39,090 nt of DNA from Spirochaetia bacterium (GTDB lineage Bacteria > Spirochaetota > Spirochaetia > Treponematales > Treponemataceae). Below the pieces are notes generated by a model. The model was not told where the DNA came from and searched no databases. It saw nothing but the letters and a program-made list of their open reading frames with translations. This document shows positions 1 through 7,552 of the stretch, piece after piece. The position numbers and the translations under genes are program-made. The stretch spans positions 1 through 39,090 of the forward strand of contig CAAGBC010000045.1 in the NCBI GenBank assembly GCA_900767955.1, read 5' to 3'. Each line of letters opens with the position of its first letter. Positions within the stretch are counted from its first letter, which is position 1.

Positions 1-170
1 ACTTCACATAGGAAGGGGGACTATCTCAGAGTCCGAAGCCCGATAGTTCCCCTTCCTATAACCTTCCCCTCCTTGGGCACGGCTTAGGGCGCTGCCCTAA
101 GAACCTGACTGCTTCAGAAAAATAAAAGTGAGGAGCGTTAGCTGCGAACAAATCCGCGTGGCAATATTTC
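1..170. repeat. Structured intergenic repeat, family A copy 1
   Basis: Two hairpins are visible. The first pairs 10-25 (AGGAAGGGGGACTATC) with 42-57, 16 of 16 positions with one G-T, around a loop TCAGAGTCCGAAGCCC. The second is a perfect 8-bp stem 83-90 / 94-101 (CTTAGGGC) with loop GCT. A conserved tail ends in GAACAAATCCGCGTGGC (146-162). Related copies lie at 1968-1998 (left arm only), 2110-2262 and 2836-2956, and the tail alone recurs at 39065-39081. No open reading frame is conserved between copies, so this looks like a dispersed RNA- or DNA-structured element and not a gene. Confidence 0.8.
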
Positions 171-177
171 CTCATAT

Positions 178-203
178 AAAAAAAGGCTGCCTTTAAGACA
201 GCC
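178..203 (-). terminator. Rho-independent terminator of the ammonia-lyase gene
   Basis: Read on the minus strand, a 7-bp stem (GGCTGTC with GGCAGCC, one G-U) with a TTAAA loop is followed by seven T. It starts 9 bases after the stop codon of the ammonia-lyase gene, as expected for its terminator. Confidence 0.85.
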
Positions 204-211
204 AAATCTAG

Positions 212-1789
212 TTAAGCAAAAACCTCTGTGGATTTTAGCCATTCTGCAACTGTTGTTGCTTCTTTATCCAAAGCTCTATCATCAAGAACAAATTCACTAA
301 TTTTACGAACTTCTTCATAAACTTTTTGTGTAAATGGACTAAAATCTTTTACACCACACAAATCAACAGCCTGCATACAAGCCAACAAATGTGTAGCAAA
401 TTGCAAATAAACCAAATCTATTTGTTCAGCCAATTTACGAGCAGAAATTGTTCCCATTGAAACTTTATCCTGATTTAAAGCTTCTGTTGGATGACTTGTT
501 ACGCTAATTGGATAACAATAACTCTGAACTTCTCCGCGAATTGCAGAAATAGTAATCTGAGCAGCCTTAAATCCAAAACGCAAACCAGCAGCTGGGTCAT
601 CATCAGCAGTAAATGGAATTAAGTTTTCTGTAAGCCCATTGAATTTTCCGTCAATAATAACTTCAGCCTGTTTATCAGCCAAATCACTAATATTTGCTAA
701 TGCAGTACGCATATAATCACAAGCTGCACAAATGTGACCACCATAGAAGTTACCAGTATTAAACAAACTCTGGCTTTCAATATCTACAAGAGGATTATCG
801 TTTGCAGAATTTAATTCCTGTTCAATCCATTCACGAGCAATAGACAAAGTATCACGATAAACACCGTTAATTTGAGGTGCACAACGAATAGAATATCTAT
901 CCTGAATTTTTTTATCCTGAACCTTGTATCCCTTTCCGTCCAAATCAACCATTTCTTTTAAGAAATCTTCATATTTGTAAACACGCTTAGAATCTTTAAC
1001 AATGTCATAAATATAAGCAGCACTATCCATTTGACCTGGGTGATTTTTAATCTGACTAACTTTTGCTCTAAAAGGAACTTCCTTACCTTGCATAATTTCA
1101 GAAGTTACAGCAGTTAAAAAGTCAGAAACATTTGCCAATCGTTGAGCTTTTTTCCAAGCCAAAGAAGCAACCGCTGTCATAACAGAAGTTCCATTCATAA
1201 TTGCAAGGCCTTCTTTTGCAGCCAAAGGCAAAGGCTCAATTCCTTCTGCATTAAATGCTTCCATAGTTGGAACAATTTTTCCCTTATAGTAAACTTCTCG
1301 TTCACCCATAATTACAGCGCCCAAGTAACTTAGCGGAGTCAAATCACCACTAGCGCCAACAGAACCAAGCTGTGGAATAACAGGAATAATATCTTTATTC
1401 AAAAGAGTTTCCATCATTTTTGCCAATTCAATACGAATCGCAGAATGACCACCCTTCACATTAGAATTCAAACGACACAAAACAACTGCACGACCAACTT
1501 CATGACTAAACTTTTTCCCAAGCCCAATACCATGATAAGTAACAATAGAATGTTGTAACGCAGCTGCCTTTTCTGGACTAATCTGATTAGCACAAGAATC
1601 TCCAAAACCAGTAGTTACACCGTAAGTTGGATATCCTTTTGCAATGTAATTCATCAAAAATTCACGAGACTTCTTCAAAGTTTCCAAAAACTTATTATCA
1701 TCACAAATTCTAACCTGATTATTTTCGTAAGCAACGCCACAAACGTCTTCAATCTTTAGATTTTCACCATTTACAACAACAGTTTTCAT
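212..1789 (-). CDS. Aromatic amino acid ammonia-lyase (HAL/TAL family)
   Basis: A 525-residue member of the MIO-dependent ammonia-lyase family (HutH/PAL/TAL), which removes ammonia from His, Tyr or Phe to give an acrylate such as urocanate or p-coumarate. The Ala-Ser-Gly triad that forms the MIO cofactor is at 146-148 (GSVGASGDLTPLSY), and the catalytic loop Tyr is Y56 (TYGVTTGFG). The substrate-selectivity pair aligns to Y85-H86, unlike the Ser-His I expect for classic histidine lyases or the His-Leu of Rhodobacter TAL, so the substrate is uncertain. The ATG at 1789 is chosen because AGAAGG precedes it; the longer frame to 1900 only reads through a repeat. No hutU, hutI or ftcD lies nearby, which argues against histidine breakdown. 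Given the aryl polyene operon 12 kb away on the same strand, making the aryl starter is plausible (inference). Repeat family A copies flank the gene. Confidence 0.9.
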   Translation of the reverse strand: MKTVVVNGENLKIEDVCGVAYENNQVRICDDNKFLETLKKSREFLMNYIAKGYPTYGVTTGFGDSCANQISPEKAAALQHSIVTYHGIGLGKKFSHEVGRAVVLCRLNSNVKGGHSAIRIELAKMMETLLNKDIIPVIPQLGSVGASGDLTPLSYLGAVIMGEREVYYKGKIVPTMEAFNAEGIEPLPLAAKEGLAIMNGTSVMTAVASLAWKKAQRLANVSDFLTAVTSEIMQGKEVPFRAKVSQIKNHPGQMDSAAYIYDIVKDSKRVYKYEDFLKEMVDLDGKGYKVQDKKIQDRYSIRCAPQINGVYRDTLSIAREWIEQELNSANDNPLVDIESQSLFNTGNFYGGHICAACDYMRTALANISDLADKQAEVIIDGKFNGLTENLIPFTADDDPAAGLRFGFKAAQITISAIRGEVQSYCYPISVTSHPTEALNQDKVSMGTISARKLAEQIDLVYLQFATHLLACMQAVDLCGVKDFSPFTQKVYEEVRKISEFVLDDRALDKEATTVAEWLKSTEVFA

Positions 1790-1846
1790 AAAATTAACCT
1801 TCTTTTTTATATGGGCAAAGCGCCTTTTTCCAATCGGTGTTCCGTA

Positions 1847-1864
1847 GCCCGCCAGAGGCTCGGT
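1847..1864. repeat. Dispersed repeat family B, copy 1
   Basis: The 18-mer GCCCGCCAGAGGCTCGGT occurs identically here and at 38749-38766, and inverted at 31093-31110. Similarity to the copy at 38.7 kb extends upstream (CTTTTTCCAA, then CGG and GTTCCGT). Here it lies in the probable 5' leader of the ammonia-lyase gene. Its GC content stands out against the AT-rich surroundings. Confidence 0.75.
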
Positions 1865-1925
1865 CCTAGCTTCGCCAGTCCTTTTGCTACGCAAAACCAC
1901 TCCACCCCGAGTGCAGTATTTTCAA

Positions 1926-1954
1926 AGTATATATTATTGTAAAAAAGTACGCAA
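1926..1954 (-). promoter_or_regulatory. Candidate promoter of the ammonia-lyase gene
   Basis: On the minus strand a TTGCGT box (1954-1949) is followed after 17 bp by TATACT (1931-1926). The -10 is good and the -35 weak. It predicts a leader of about 130 nt that contains repeat B. Confidence 0.4.
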
Positions 1955-1967
1955 TAAACCACAAGAA

Positions 1968-2262
1968 TAGGAAGGGGAACTATCTCAGAGTCCGAAGCAT
2001 GCTGTTTTTTAAAAATTTAATCCGTGGGATTTTTTTTCAAACGATGTTTGATTTCTTTTTATCACTTCTTTGTTTTTATTTCTTTTATAAAAATTATTAC
2101 TACTTCTCTAAGGGAAGGGAAACAGCTCAGAGTCCGAAGCCCGCAGTTTCCCTCCCCTTAAACCCCTCCCTTTTTGGGCACGGCTTAGGGCGCTGCCCTA
2201 AGAACCTGACTTCTTCAGAAAGTGAGTAGCGTTAGCTACGAACAAATCCGCGTGGCAATATT
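1968..2262. repeat. Family A repeats: partial copy and copy 3; no gene in 1790-2284
   Basis: A truncated left arm (1968-1998) is followed by a T-rich segment resembling 2749-2835 and then a full copy (2110-2262). In the full copy 2110-2126 pairs with 2143-2159 at 15 of 17 positions, and 2184-2191 pairs perfectly with 2195-2202 around GCT. The arms of hairpin 1 differ from copy 1 while the loop TCAGAGTCCGAAGCC is the same. Apart from the lyase promoter and repeat B I see nothing else in 1790-2284. A 76-codon plus-strand frame here is made of repeat sequence. Confidence 0.75.
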
Positions 2263-2284
2263 TTTCCCTATATGACAATAACTT

Positions 2285-2653
2285 CTAAAAATTGTAAATT
2301 TTCACATTATCATCAATAAAAATCCAATACTTTTGGTATTTTTCTATCCAATCACCGTTATCAACCCACATTGGAGATGTTAATAAAACATAAAACCATT
2401 TGCCTTTACTATTTTTGTATACATCATCATTTCCTACTTCTAAAACACGAATTTTCATTCCACCTTCGTGATTTAAGGTTTTATATAATACATCTGATGA
2501 AAAACCTATTTCTTTTCTTAATTCTATTGTTCCCATTATTCTAAAATCTGATAAAGGCGTTATTTTTGAATAATCAATTCCAAATAAAAAAAGTGAATTA
2601 AATAAAAATAAAACAAATACAATTTTTTTTATCCAAAGAAACTTTCCTTTCAT
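2285..2653 (-). CDS. Small exported protein with possible SH3-like fold
   Basis: A 122-residue protein of unknown function. An N-terminal hydrophobic segment after Lys residues (about residues 7-25) looks like a signal peptide or anchor with no lipobox Cys. The mature part carries a pattern seen in bacterial SH3-like domains (GMKIRVLEVG, then KGKWFYVLL and YWIFIDD), which suggests a cell-envelope role, but the match is by eye only. The ATG at 2653 is preferred to the one at 2674 because GGGGAGTG lies about 10 bases upstream. The gene stands alone between repeat clusters. I do not recognise a closer family. Confidence 0.6.
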   Translation of the reverse strand: MKGKFLWIKKIVFVLFLFNSLFLFGIDYSKITPLSDFRIMGTIELRKEIGFSSDVLYKTLNHEGGMKIRVLEVGNDDVYKNSKGKWFYVLLTSPMWVDNGDWIEKYQKYWIFIDDNVKIYNF

Positions 2654-2720
2654 CCCAACACTCCCCAATATCATAACAATTTATCAAATGTCATCCTAAC
2701 ACACATACTATCATCCAGCG

Positions 2721-3174
2721 TCATCCTGATGAAAGTCAGGATCTCACTCGTTTTTTTTCAAACATTGTTTGATTTTTTTTATCATTTCTTTTTTTATTCC
2801 TTCTTTGTTTTTACTTTTTCATAAAAATTATTATCACTTCACATAGGAAGGGGGACTATCTCAAAGTCCGAAGCCCGATAGTTCCCCTTCCTATAACCTT
2901 CCCCTCCTTGGGCACGGCTTAGGACGCTGTCCTAAGAATCTGGCTGCTTCAGAAGTGAATACATCTTCCCGTTTGACTCCGGCTCGCCTCTGCCGGTCTT
3001 TATTTTTATAAGTTAAAGCTAAACAATTGTTATCACAATTTTTTTTAACGCTTTTTCTATTATATAAGCAGCGGTGCAAAGCTCGGTCGCTTTGCTTGGG
3101 GTAATCCGCTGCTTCAGAAGTGAATAGTCATTATAACAAAATACTTGTTATCCTGACGAAAGTCAGGACTTACT
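2721..3174. repeat. Repeat cluster: family A copy 4 and family C palindromes; no gene in 2654-3241
   Basis: Family C palindromes (CATCCTGA...TCAGGAT with flanks GTCAT and CTCACT) are at 2721-2748 and 3149-3174. A family A copy runs 2836-2956; its second hairpin is CTTAGGAC / GTCCTAAG (2918-2925 / 2929-2936), a compensated variant of the GGGC/GCCC stem in copies 1 and 3. Near 3066-3110 a nested hairpin is seen (AGCAGCGG with CCGCTGCT outside, GCAAAGC with GCTTTGC inside), ending in the same CTGCTTCAGAA motif as family A. I see no credible gene in this 590-base stretch. Confidence 0.75.
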
Positions 3175-3183
3175 TTTTATCAC

Positions 3184-3219
3184 ACAAAAAAAATCCTAGA
3201 GTTATAAAACCCTAGGATT
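3184..3219 (-). terminator. Terminator of nagB
   Basis: On the minus strand a perfect 8-bp stem AATCCTAG / CTAGGATT (3219-3212 with 3199-3192) is followed by a run of T. It lies just downstream of the nagB stop codon. Confidence 0.9.
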
Positions 3220-3241
3220 AAAAATACATTATAAGTACAAA

Positions 3242-4045
3242 CTAGATTTCGTTATCAAAGTTTTTTGATTCAACATCTTTGAAATATTTTACAGTTCCTA
3301 CTTTTAATTCATCTGTTGCATCATCATCACAAACAATAATTGCATCCTTATGAAGTTGCAATGCGCTTACAGTCCACATCTGACTAATTCCAGCTTCTAC
3401 AGCGTGATGTAATGCTCTTGCTTTGTTATGACCTGTAATCAAAATCATTACTTTTTTGGCATCACAAACAGTTCCTACGCCTACAGTTAATGCAGTTGTT
3501 GGAACTTTTGTTACATCTCCACCAAAAAAGCGGGAATTCACAATTATTGTATCTTGTGTAAGAGTGCTTTCTCTTGTGCGAGAAGTAAGTGAAGAACCTG
3601 GTTCATTAAAAGCAATGTGACCGTCTACACCAACGCCACCAAGGAATAAATCAATTCCTCCAAAAGATTCAATTGCTTTTTCATAATCTGCACATTCTTT
3701 TTCTTTATCCTTTGCAAGACCATCAAGAATATGTACATTTTCTTTTTTTATATCAATATGCTTAAAAAAGTTTTCCCACATAAAATAATGATAACTTTGG
3801 TCATGTTCTGGCGCTAAACCAACATATTCATCCATATTAAAAGTTACCACATTTTTAAACGAAACTTTTCCAGCTTTGTTTAATTCAATTAACTTTTTGT
3901 AAGTCCCAAGAGGAGTAGACCCGGTTGGAAGTCCCAAAACAAATGGTTTGTCAGACTTTTTCTGATGTTCATTAATGCAACTAGCAATATGATTTGCAGC
4001 CCAAGATGAACATTCTTCGTAATCAGTTCTGATAACAACTCTCAT
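3242..4045 (-). CDS. nagB: Glucosamine-6-phosphate deaminase
   Basis: Converts glucosamine 6-phosphate to fructose 6-phosphate plus ammonia, the step that feeds amino sugars into glycolysis in the cytoplasm. The 267-residue protein has full family length. LPTGSTPLGTYK (39-50) is the phosphate-binding region, and D72, D141, H143 and E148 fall at the same numbers as the catalytic residues of E. coli NagB (motif GVGVDGHIAFNEPGS, 137-151). The ATG at 4045 has GAGGGT upstream. It is a single-gene unit with its own terminator. nagA is not in the window. Confidence 0.97.
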   Translation of the reverse strand: MRVVIRTDYEECSSWAANHIASCINEHQKKSDKPFVLGLPTGSTPLGTYKKLIELNKAGKVSFKNVVTFNMDEYVGLAPEHDQSYHYFMWENFFKHIDIKKENVHILDGLAKDKEKECADYEKAIESFGGIDLFLGGVGVDGHIAFNEPGSSLTSRTRESTLTQDTIIVNSRFFGGDVTKVPTTALTVGVGTVCDAKKVMILITGHNKARALHHAVEAGISQMWTVSALQLHKDAIIVCDDDATDELKVGTVKYFKDVESKNFDNEI

Positions 4046-4100
4046 AAAAATACCCTCGTATTTATGAAAAAAAATAGCAGTACATAAAAAGTACTAACGC

Positions 4101-4130
4101 ATTTTACTACAATCAATATTTATTTGTAAA
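4101..4130 (-). promoter_or_regulatory. Candidate nagB promoter
   Basis: On the minus strand TTTACA (4130-4125) and TAAAAT (4106-4101) are separated by 18 bp; both match the sigma-70 consensus at 5 of 6 positions. It predicts a leader of about 50 nt. Confidence 0.55.
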
Positions 4131-4194
4131 TTATTTTTAAAATAAAAATTTGTTGCAAACTTTTTTTCCGATTTCTTTCATTACTATACAGATA

Positions 4195-4222
4195 TTGACG
4201 GGGGGGGGTATGACTGTATACT
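4195..4222 (+). promoter_or_regulatory. Promoter with poly-G tract in its spacer
   Basis: TTGACG (4195-4200) and TATACT (4217-4222) are 16 bp apart. The spacer begins with eight G, so that with the last base of the -35 the tract is nine G (4200-4208). The start codon follows at 4261 after a leader of about 30 nt. A slip of one or two G would change the spacing between the boxes, the known mechanism of phase-variable promoters such as T. pallidum TP0126 and Neisseria porA. Confidence 0.8.
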
Positions 4223-4260
4223 TACCATAACAAAATTAATTTCATTTTATGGAGTGTTAT

Positions 4261-4890
4261 ATGAAAAAAAATGTGTTTTTTTTAACTATTTTGTTTTGTT
4301 CTGTAAGTTTATTTGCAGACCCAAGCAAATTTTCAACTTTTGTTGAATTAGGTGGTTCTTATCAATTTTACTTAGAGGAAGCATCTATTGAGACAGAATC
4401 TAGTTCTGAAAAATTATTTACCAGTATGAATTCTTTCTCTATTGATTTTTCAGTTAAAGATTTTTTTAAACCAGATGCTAAAGTAGGGTTAGGAGGAAAC
4501 ATTAACTTATTTTTTCCATTAGGAATTTCTATGTTTACAAATACTCAATCTGCTAATCTTTCAAATAGTGATTTTGATCTTTTAGTCGGTGCAACATTCC
4601 TTATGGGACCTGCAATAAGACCTGTAGTAAAAGAAAAATTTATGCTCACAGTTACACCTGGTGTTGCATTAGACTTCATTGTAATGAAAGCAGAAAATGT
4701 AAACGAAACAGTTATGTTAGGAGGTCTTGGTGCTGAAGTAGGAGCAGACTTCTTTATATCTGAAAAATCTTATATAAAACTAGGCTTAGATTATAGATAT
4801 TACTTTATTGGAAAAGCAGAAAATGGCTTAGGTAAAGCAAACTCTTTTGCAATTCAACCAAGTATAGCATTTGGATTTATTACAAAATAA
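4261..4890 (+). CDS. Outer-membrane beta-barrel protein, probably phase-variable
   Basis: A 209-residue protein with a clear signal peptide (cleavage likely after LFA, residue 20). The mature part alternates polar and hydrophobic residues in several strands, is rich in Gly/Phe/Tyr turns, and ends in a strand of barrel type (SFAIQPSIAFGFITK). Size and layout suit an 8- to 10-stranded OmpW- or OmpA-like barrel. The sequence does not identify a ligand. The ATG at 4261 is chosen because GGAGTG precedes it; the ATG at 4249 overlaps that site. The poly-G promoter directly upstream suggests on/off or graded expression, as for the OmpW-like TP0126 of T. pallidum. A strong terminator follows. The gene is monocistronic. 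Confidence 0.8.
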   Translation: MKKNVFFLTILFCSVSLFADPSKFSTFVELGGSYQFYLEEASIETESSSEKLFTSMNSFSIDFSVKDFFKPDAKVGLGGNINLFFPLGISMFTNTQSANLSNSDFDLLVGATFLMGPAIRPVVKEKFMLTVTPGVALDFIVMKAENVNETVMLGGLGAEVGADFFISEKSYIKLGLDYRYYFIGKAENGLGKANSFAIQPSIAFGFITK

Positions 4891-4911
4891 TTTTGTTAAA
4901 TTTTAAAAATT

Positions 4912-4942
4912 AGGTCAAGGTTTTTACACCTTGACCTTTTTT
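4912..4942 (+). terminator. Terminator between convergent genes
   Basis: A 9-bp perfect stem AGGTCAAGG / CCTTGACCT (4912-4920 with 4929-4937) is followed by six or more T on the plus strand. It ends the barrel gene. On the minus strand the downstream tract is weaker but may serve the PFL gene too. Confidence 0.9.
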
Positions 4943-4966
4943 ATTATTTATTTAACAAAACAAATC

Positions 4967-6328
4967 TTAGTTTCTAAAACTGTGAATTGGAGCTGGGATT
5001 CTTCCGCCACGATTAATAAAATCAGCACAAGAAAATCCGTTTACTTTCATAATTGGAGCACCACCAAGAAGTCCACCAAATTCTGCCCATTCACCTTCTT
5101 TTTTACCAATAACAGGAATTACACGAACCGCTGTTGTTTTATTATTTACCATTCCAATTGCAAATTCATCAGCCATAATTCCACTGATTGTTGTTGCAGG
5201 TGTATCACCAGGAATTGCAATCATATCCAATCCAACAGAACAAACAGTTGTCATTGCTTCAAGTTTTTCCAAAGAAATAGAACCGTTTCTTACAGCGTTA
5301 ATCATTCCTTCATCTTCACTAACAGGAATAAAAGCACCAGAAAGCCCACCAACTCTTGTGGAAGCCATAACGCCTCCTTTTTTTACCATATCAGTAAGCA
5401 TTGCTAATGCAGCAGTTGTTCCAGGAGCACCAGCGCCTTCAAGTCCACATTCTTCAAGAATTCTTGCAACAGAATCCCCAACAGCAGGAGTTGGAGCAAG
5501 TGACAAATCAAGAATACCAAAATCAACACCAAGACGACTTGCAGCTTCTGTTCCTACTAATTGTCCCATGCGTGAAACTTTGAATGCCATTTTTTTAATT
5601 CCTTCCGCAAGAACATCAATTGGCTTTCCTTTGTATTCCTTTGCAGCAGCCAAAATTACTCCAGGACCACTAACACCAACAGAAAGAACAGCGTCCCCTT
5701 CCCCAGGCCCATGGAATGCACCAGCCATAAATGGATTATCTTCTGGAGCATTACAGAAAATTACTAATTTTGAACAACCAATACTATCTCTTTCTTTTGT
5801 TTTTTCAGCAGCTTCACGAACAATTTCGCCCATGAGTTTTACTGCATCCATATTGATACCGTTTTTAGTAGTTCCCACATTTACAGAAGAACAAACTCTA
5901 TCTGTAACAGCTAATGCTTCTGGAATTGATTTAATCAATTTCATATCGCCAGGAGTAATTCCCTTCTGAACAAGAGCAGAAAATCCACCAACAAAATCTA
6001 CATTTAATTCTTTTGCAATTTTATCAAGTGTAATTGCCCATTCCACATAATTGTCTTCTCCACTTGGTTCTGCAACTAATGAAATAGGAGTTACCGCAAT
6101 TCTTTTATTAATAATTGGAACACCAAATTCGCTTTCTATTTCTTTTCCAACTTTTACAAGATTACCAGCGTATTTCATAATCTTGTCATACATTCTCTGA
6201 CGGCTTTTTTTGCCATCTTCACAAGCACAATCACGCAAAGAAATTCCCATAGTAATTGCACGAACGTCTAATTTCTGACGCATAAACATATTTACAGTTT
6301 CTTGGATTTCAACTGGAGAAAAAATCAT
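4967..6328 (-). CDS. PFL family protein (UPF0210/DUF711)
   Basis: A 453-residue protein of the UPF0210/DUF711 family, distantly related to pyruvate formate-lyase-like folds; its reaction is not established. Family signatures seen are MGISLRDCACED near residue 30, NKRIAVTPIS, GGFSALVQKG, VCSSVNVGTTK, AGAFHGPGEGD and LDMIAIPGDTPATTIS. Members are often beside a small ACT-domain protein (UPF0237), which is absent here. The ATG at 6328 is preferred because GAGGTG lies four bases upstream; a TTG four codons earlier is weaker. It is a single gene with its own promoter. Confidence 0.92.
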   Translation of the reverse strand: MIFSPVEIQETVNMFMRQKLDVRAITMGISLRDCACEDGKKSRQRMYDKIMKYAGNLVKVGKEIESEFGVPIINKRIAVTPISLVAEPSGEDNYVEWAITLDKIAKELNVDFVGGFSALVQKGITPGDMKLIKSIPEALAVTDRVCSSVNVGTTKNGINMDAVKLMGEIVREAAEKTKERDSIGCSKLVIFCNAPEDNPFMAGAFHGPGEGDAVLSVGVSGPGVILAAAKEYKGKPIDVLAEGIKKMAFKVSRMGQLVGTEAASRLGVDFGILDLSLAPTPAVGDSVARILEECGLEGAGAPGTTAALAMLTDMVKKGGVMASTRVGGLSGAFIPVSEDEGMINAVRNGSISLEKLEAMTTVCSVGLDMIAIPGDTPATTISGIMADEFAIGMVNNKTTAVRVIPVIGKKEGEWAEFGGLLGGAPIMKVNGFSCADFINRGGRIPAPIHSFRN

Positions 6329-6354
6329 ATCACACCTCAAATATTGTTAATAGC

Positions 6355-6383
6355 ATTGTAATGAAAATACTTATGAATGTCTA
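6355..6383 (-). promoter_or_regulatory. Promoter of the PFL family gene
   Basis: On the minus strand TAGACA (6383-6378) and TACAAT (6360-6355) are 17 bp apart, each 5 of 6 to consensus. It lies between the PFL gene and the upstream GH18 gene, so the two are probably separate units. Confidence 0.6.
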
Positions 6384-6446
6384 ACAAATGTATCATATTG
6401 AATTTGATTCGGAATCTCATTCATTTTGTAATTCAGCATCTTATAT

Positions 6447-7526
6447 TTATTGTGTTTCTGTTGTTTCTTTGGAATCTTCTAGATTTGCAGTTGTATCTTT
6501 AATTTTTATCCAATCCCAAACATCAGAATCTTCTTGGCCTATTCGCCAAAACGCAATATTTTTCACATTTTTGTAATCATACAAACGCATTTTTTGAACT
6601 ACAGAATTCACATCTTCAAAAAAGCCAGTTACTTCCACATCCATATTAAATTTTACAGAAGGAATTCCGTCGATATATTCAACTTTTTTTGCACCGTTTT
6701 CTTTCATAATGCGATTTATTCCAGAATAATACCAAGCCTGAGCGGGCTTTTTTTCAGACCAAGTTCTTCCATAAAAAGGCAATCCCATTACAAGTTTTTC
6801 TTGCGGAATTACAGTCACTGAATAATCAACAATTTTTTGACACCACTTAAAAGAAGCAATTGGCCCTGCTTTACTTGTTGACCAATGTTCATCATAGGCC
6901 ATTACAATTACTTTATCAGCCAAATCACCAATTTTTTTATACGGAAATACATCATCACTAATTGTTTTTACTCTAGCAGGCACACAAACTGAAAAAACTT
7001 TTTCCTGCTTTTTTGCCAAATCAGAAAGTTCCTTCAAAAATGAAATAAAATTATCTGCATCCCGTCCTGGAATTAATTCAAAATCAATTTGAATTCCATC
7101 ATAAGGTTTTGCAGCATCCATAATTTGATTAATCAGTTTTTTTCTAACATCATAAGAAGGGTCTAAAACAAAATGAGTCAAAGATTTGCTTTCGCAAACT
7201 ACAACCAAATGAACTCGACCTGAATAATCTTCAAAAAACATTCTGTCAGGAACTCCGTCCAATTCACCGTAAGTATTAACTTCCGCAGCAAAATATCCCA
7301 CATCTGTAATTGGCATAGAAGTATCAAATTCACTTTCACGCTCTTTCATCACATATCCCCAAACTTCATCAAATTCAATTGCTGCACCTTGAGGAATTTG
7401 TTTTTTGTAAGCAGGTTTTACTTTTTCTGTAACACCGTCTGCCTCTAAAGTATCTTTTTTTCCACCTGCGAATAATGCAAAAGGAATTAAAATCAATAAC
7501 CAAATTTTTAAAATTTTATTTTTCAT
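6447..7526 (-). CDS. Exported GH18-family protein (YaaH/chitinase-like)
   Basis: A 359-residue glycoside hydrolase family 18 protein. Residues 1-20 form a signal peptide ending ALFA-GGKKD, with no lipobox Cys. The GH18 active-site motif DxxxxDxE is at 143-150 (DGIQIDFE), with E150 as predicted acid and D148 beside it. Other barrel strands match the family: VIVMAYDEHWS, LVMGLPFYGRTW and IAFWRIGQED. Members act on beta-1,4 GlcNAc links in chitin, peptidoglycan or N-glycans; I cannot pick the substrate. No LysM domain is present. The ATG at 7526 has AAGGAAGG upstream; earlier in-frame starts read through a palindromic repeat. Confidence 0.88.
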   Translation of the reverse strand: MKNKILKIWLLILIPFALFAGGKKDTLEADGVTEKVKPAYKKQIPQGAAIEFDEVWGYVMKERESEFDTSMPITDVGYFAAEVNTYGELDGVPDRMFFEDYSGRVHLVVVCESKSLTHFVLDPSYDVRKKLINQIMDAAKPYDGIQIDFELIPGRDADNFISFLKELSDLAKKQEKVFSVCVPARVKTISDDVFPYKKIGDLADKVIVMAYDEHWSTSKAGPIASFKWCQKIVDYSVTVIPQEKLVMGLPFYGRTWSEKKPAQAWYYSGINRIMKENGAKKVEYIDGIPSVKFNMDVEVTGFFEDVNSVVQKMRLYDYKNVKNIAFWRIGQEDSDVWDWIKIKDTTANLEDSKETTETQ

Positions 7527-7552
7527 AATCAACCTTCCTTTTAAAATAAGAT

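Noticed and set aside
212..1789. hutH of a histidine-use operon
   Set aside because: No hutU, hutI, hutG or ftcD nearby and the selectivity pair is not Ser-His; kept as a general aromatic lyase.
1790..1900. N-terminal extension of the ammonia-lyase
   Set aside because: It translates a GC-rich repeat, and the ATG at 1789 has a good AGAAGG site and fits the family start.
1999..2229. 76-codon plus-strand reading frame
   Set aside because: It runs through the T-rich part and arms of family A repeat and has no Shine-Dalgarno or conserved protein pattern.
2891..3079. 62-codon minus-strand reading frame
   Set aside because: Composed of family A repeat sequence (including the CTTAGGAC hairpin) and a nested hairpin; no protein features.
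4931..5407. 158-codon plus-strand frame
   Set aside because: Antisense to the PFL family gene, rich in Cys, Asn and Ser with no domain; a shadow of the real frame.
5358..5969. 203-codon plus-strand frame
   Set aside because: Antisense to the PFL family gene; open only because of that gene's codon pattern.
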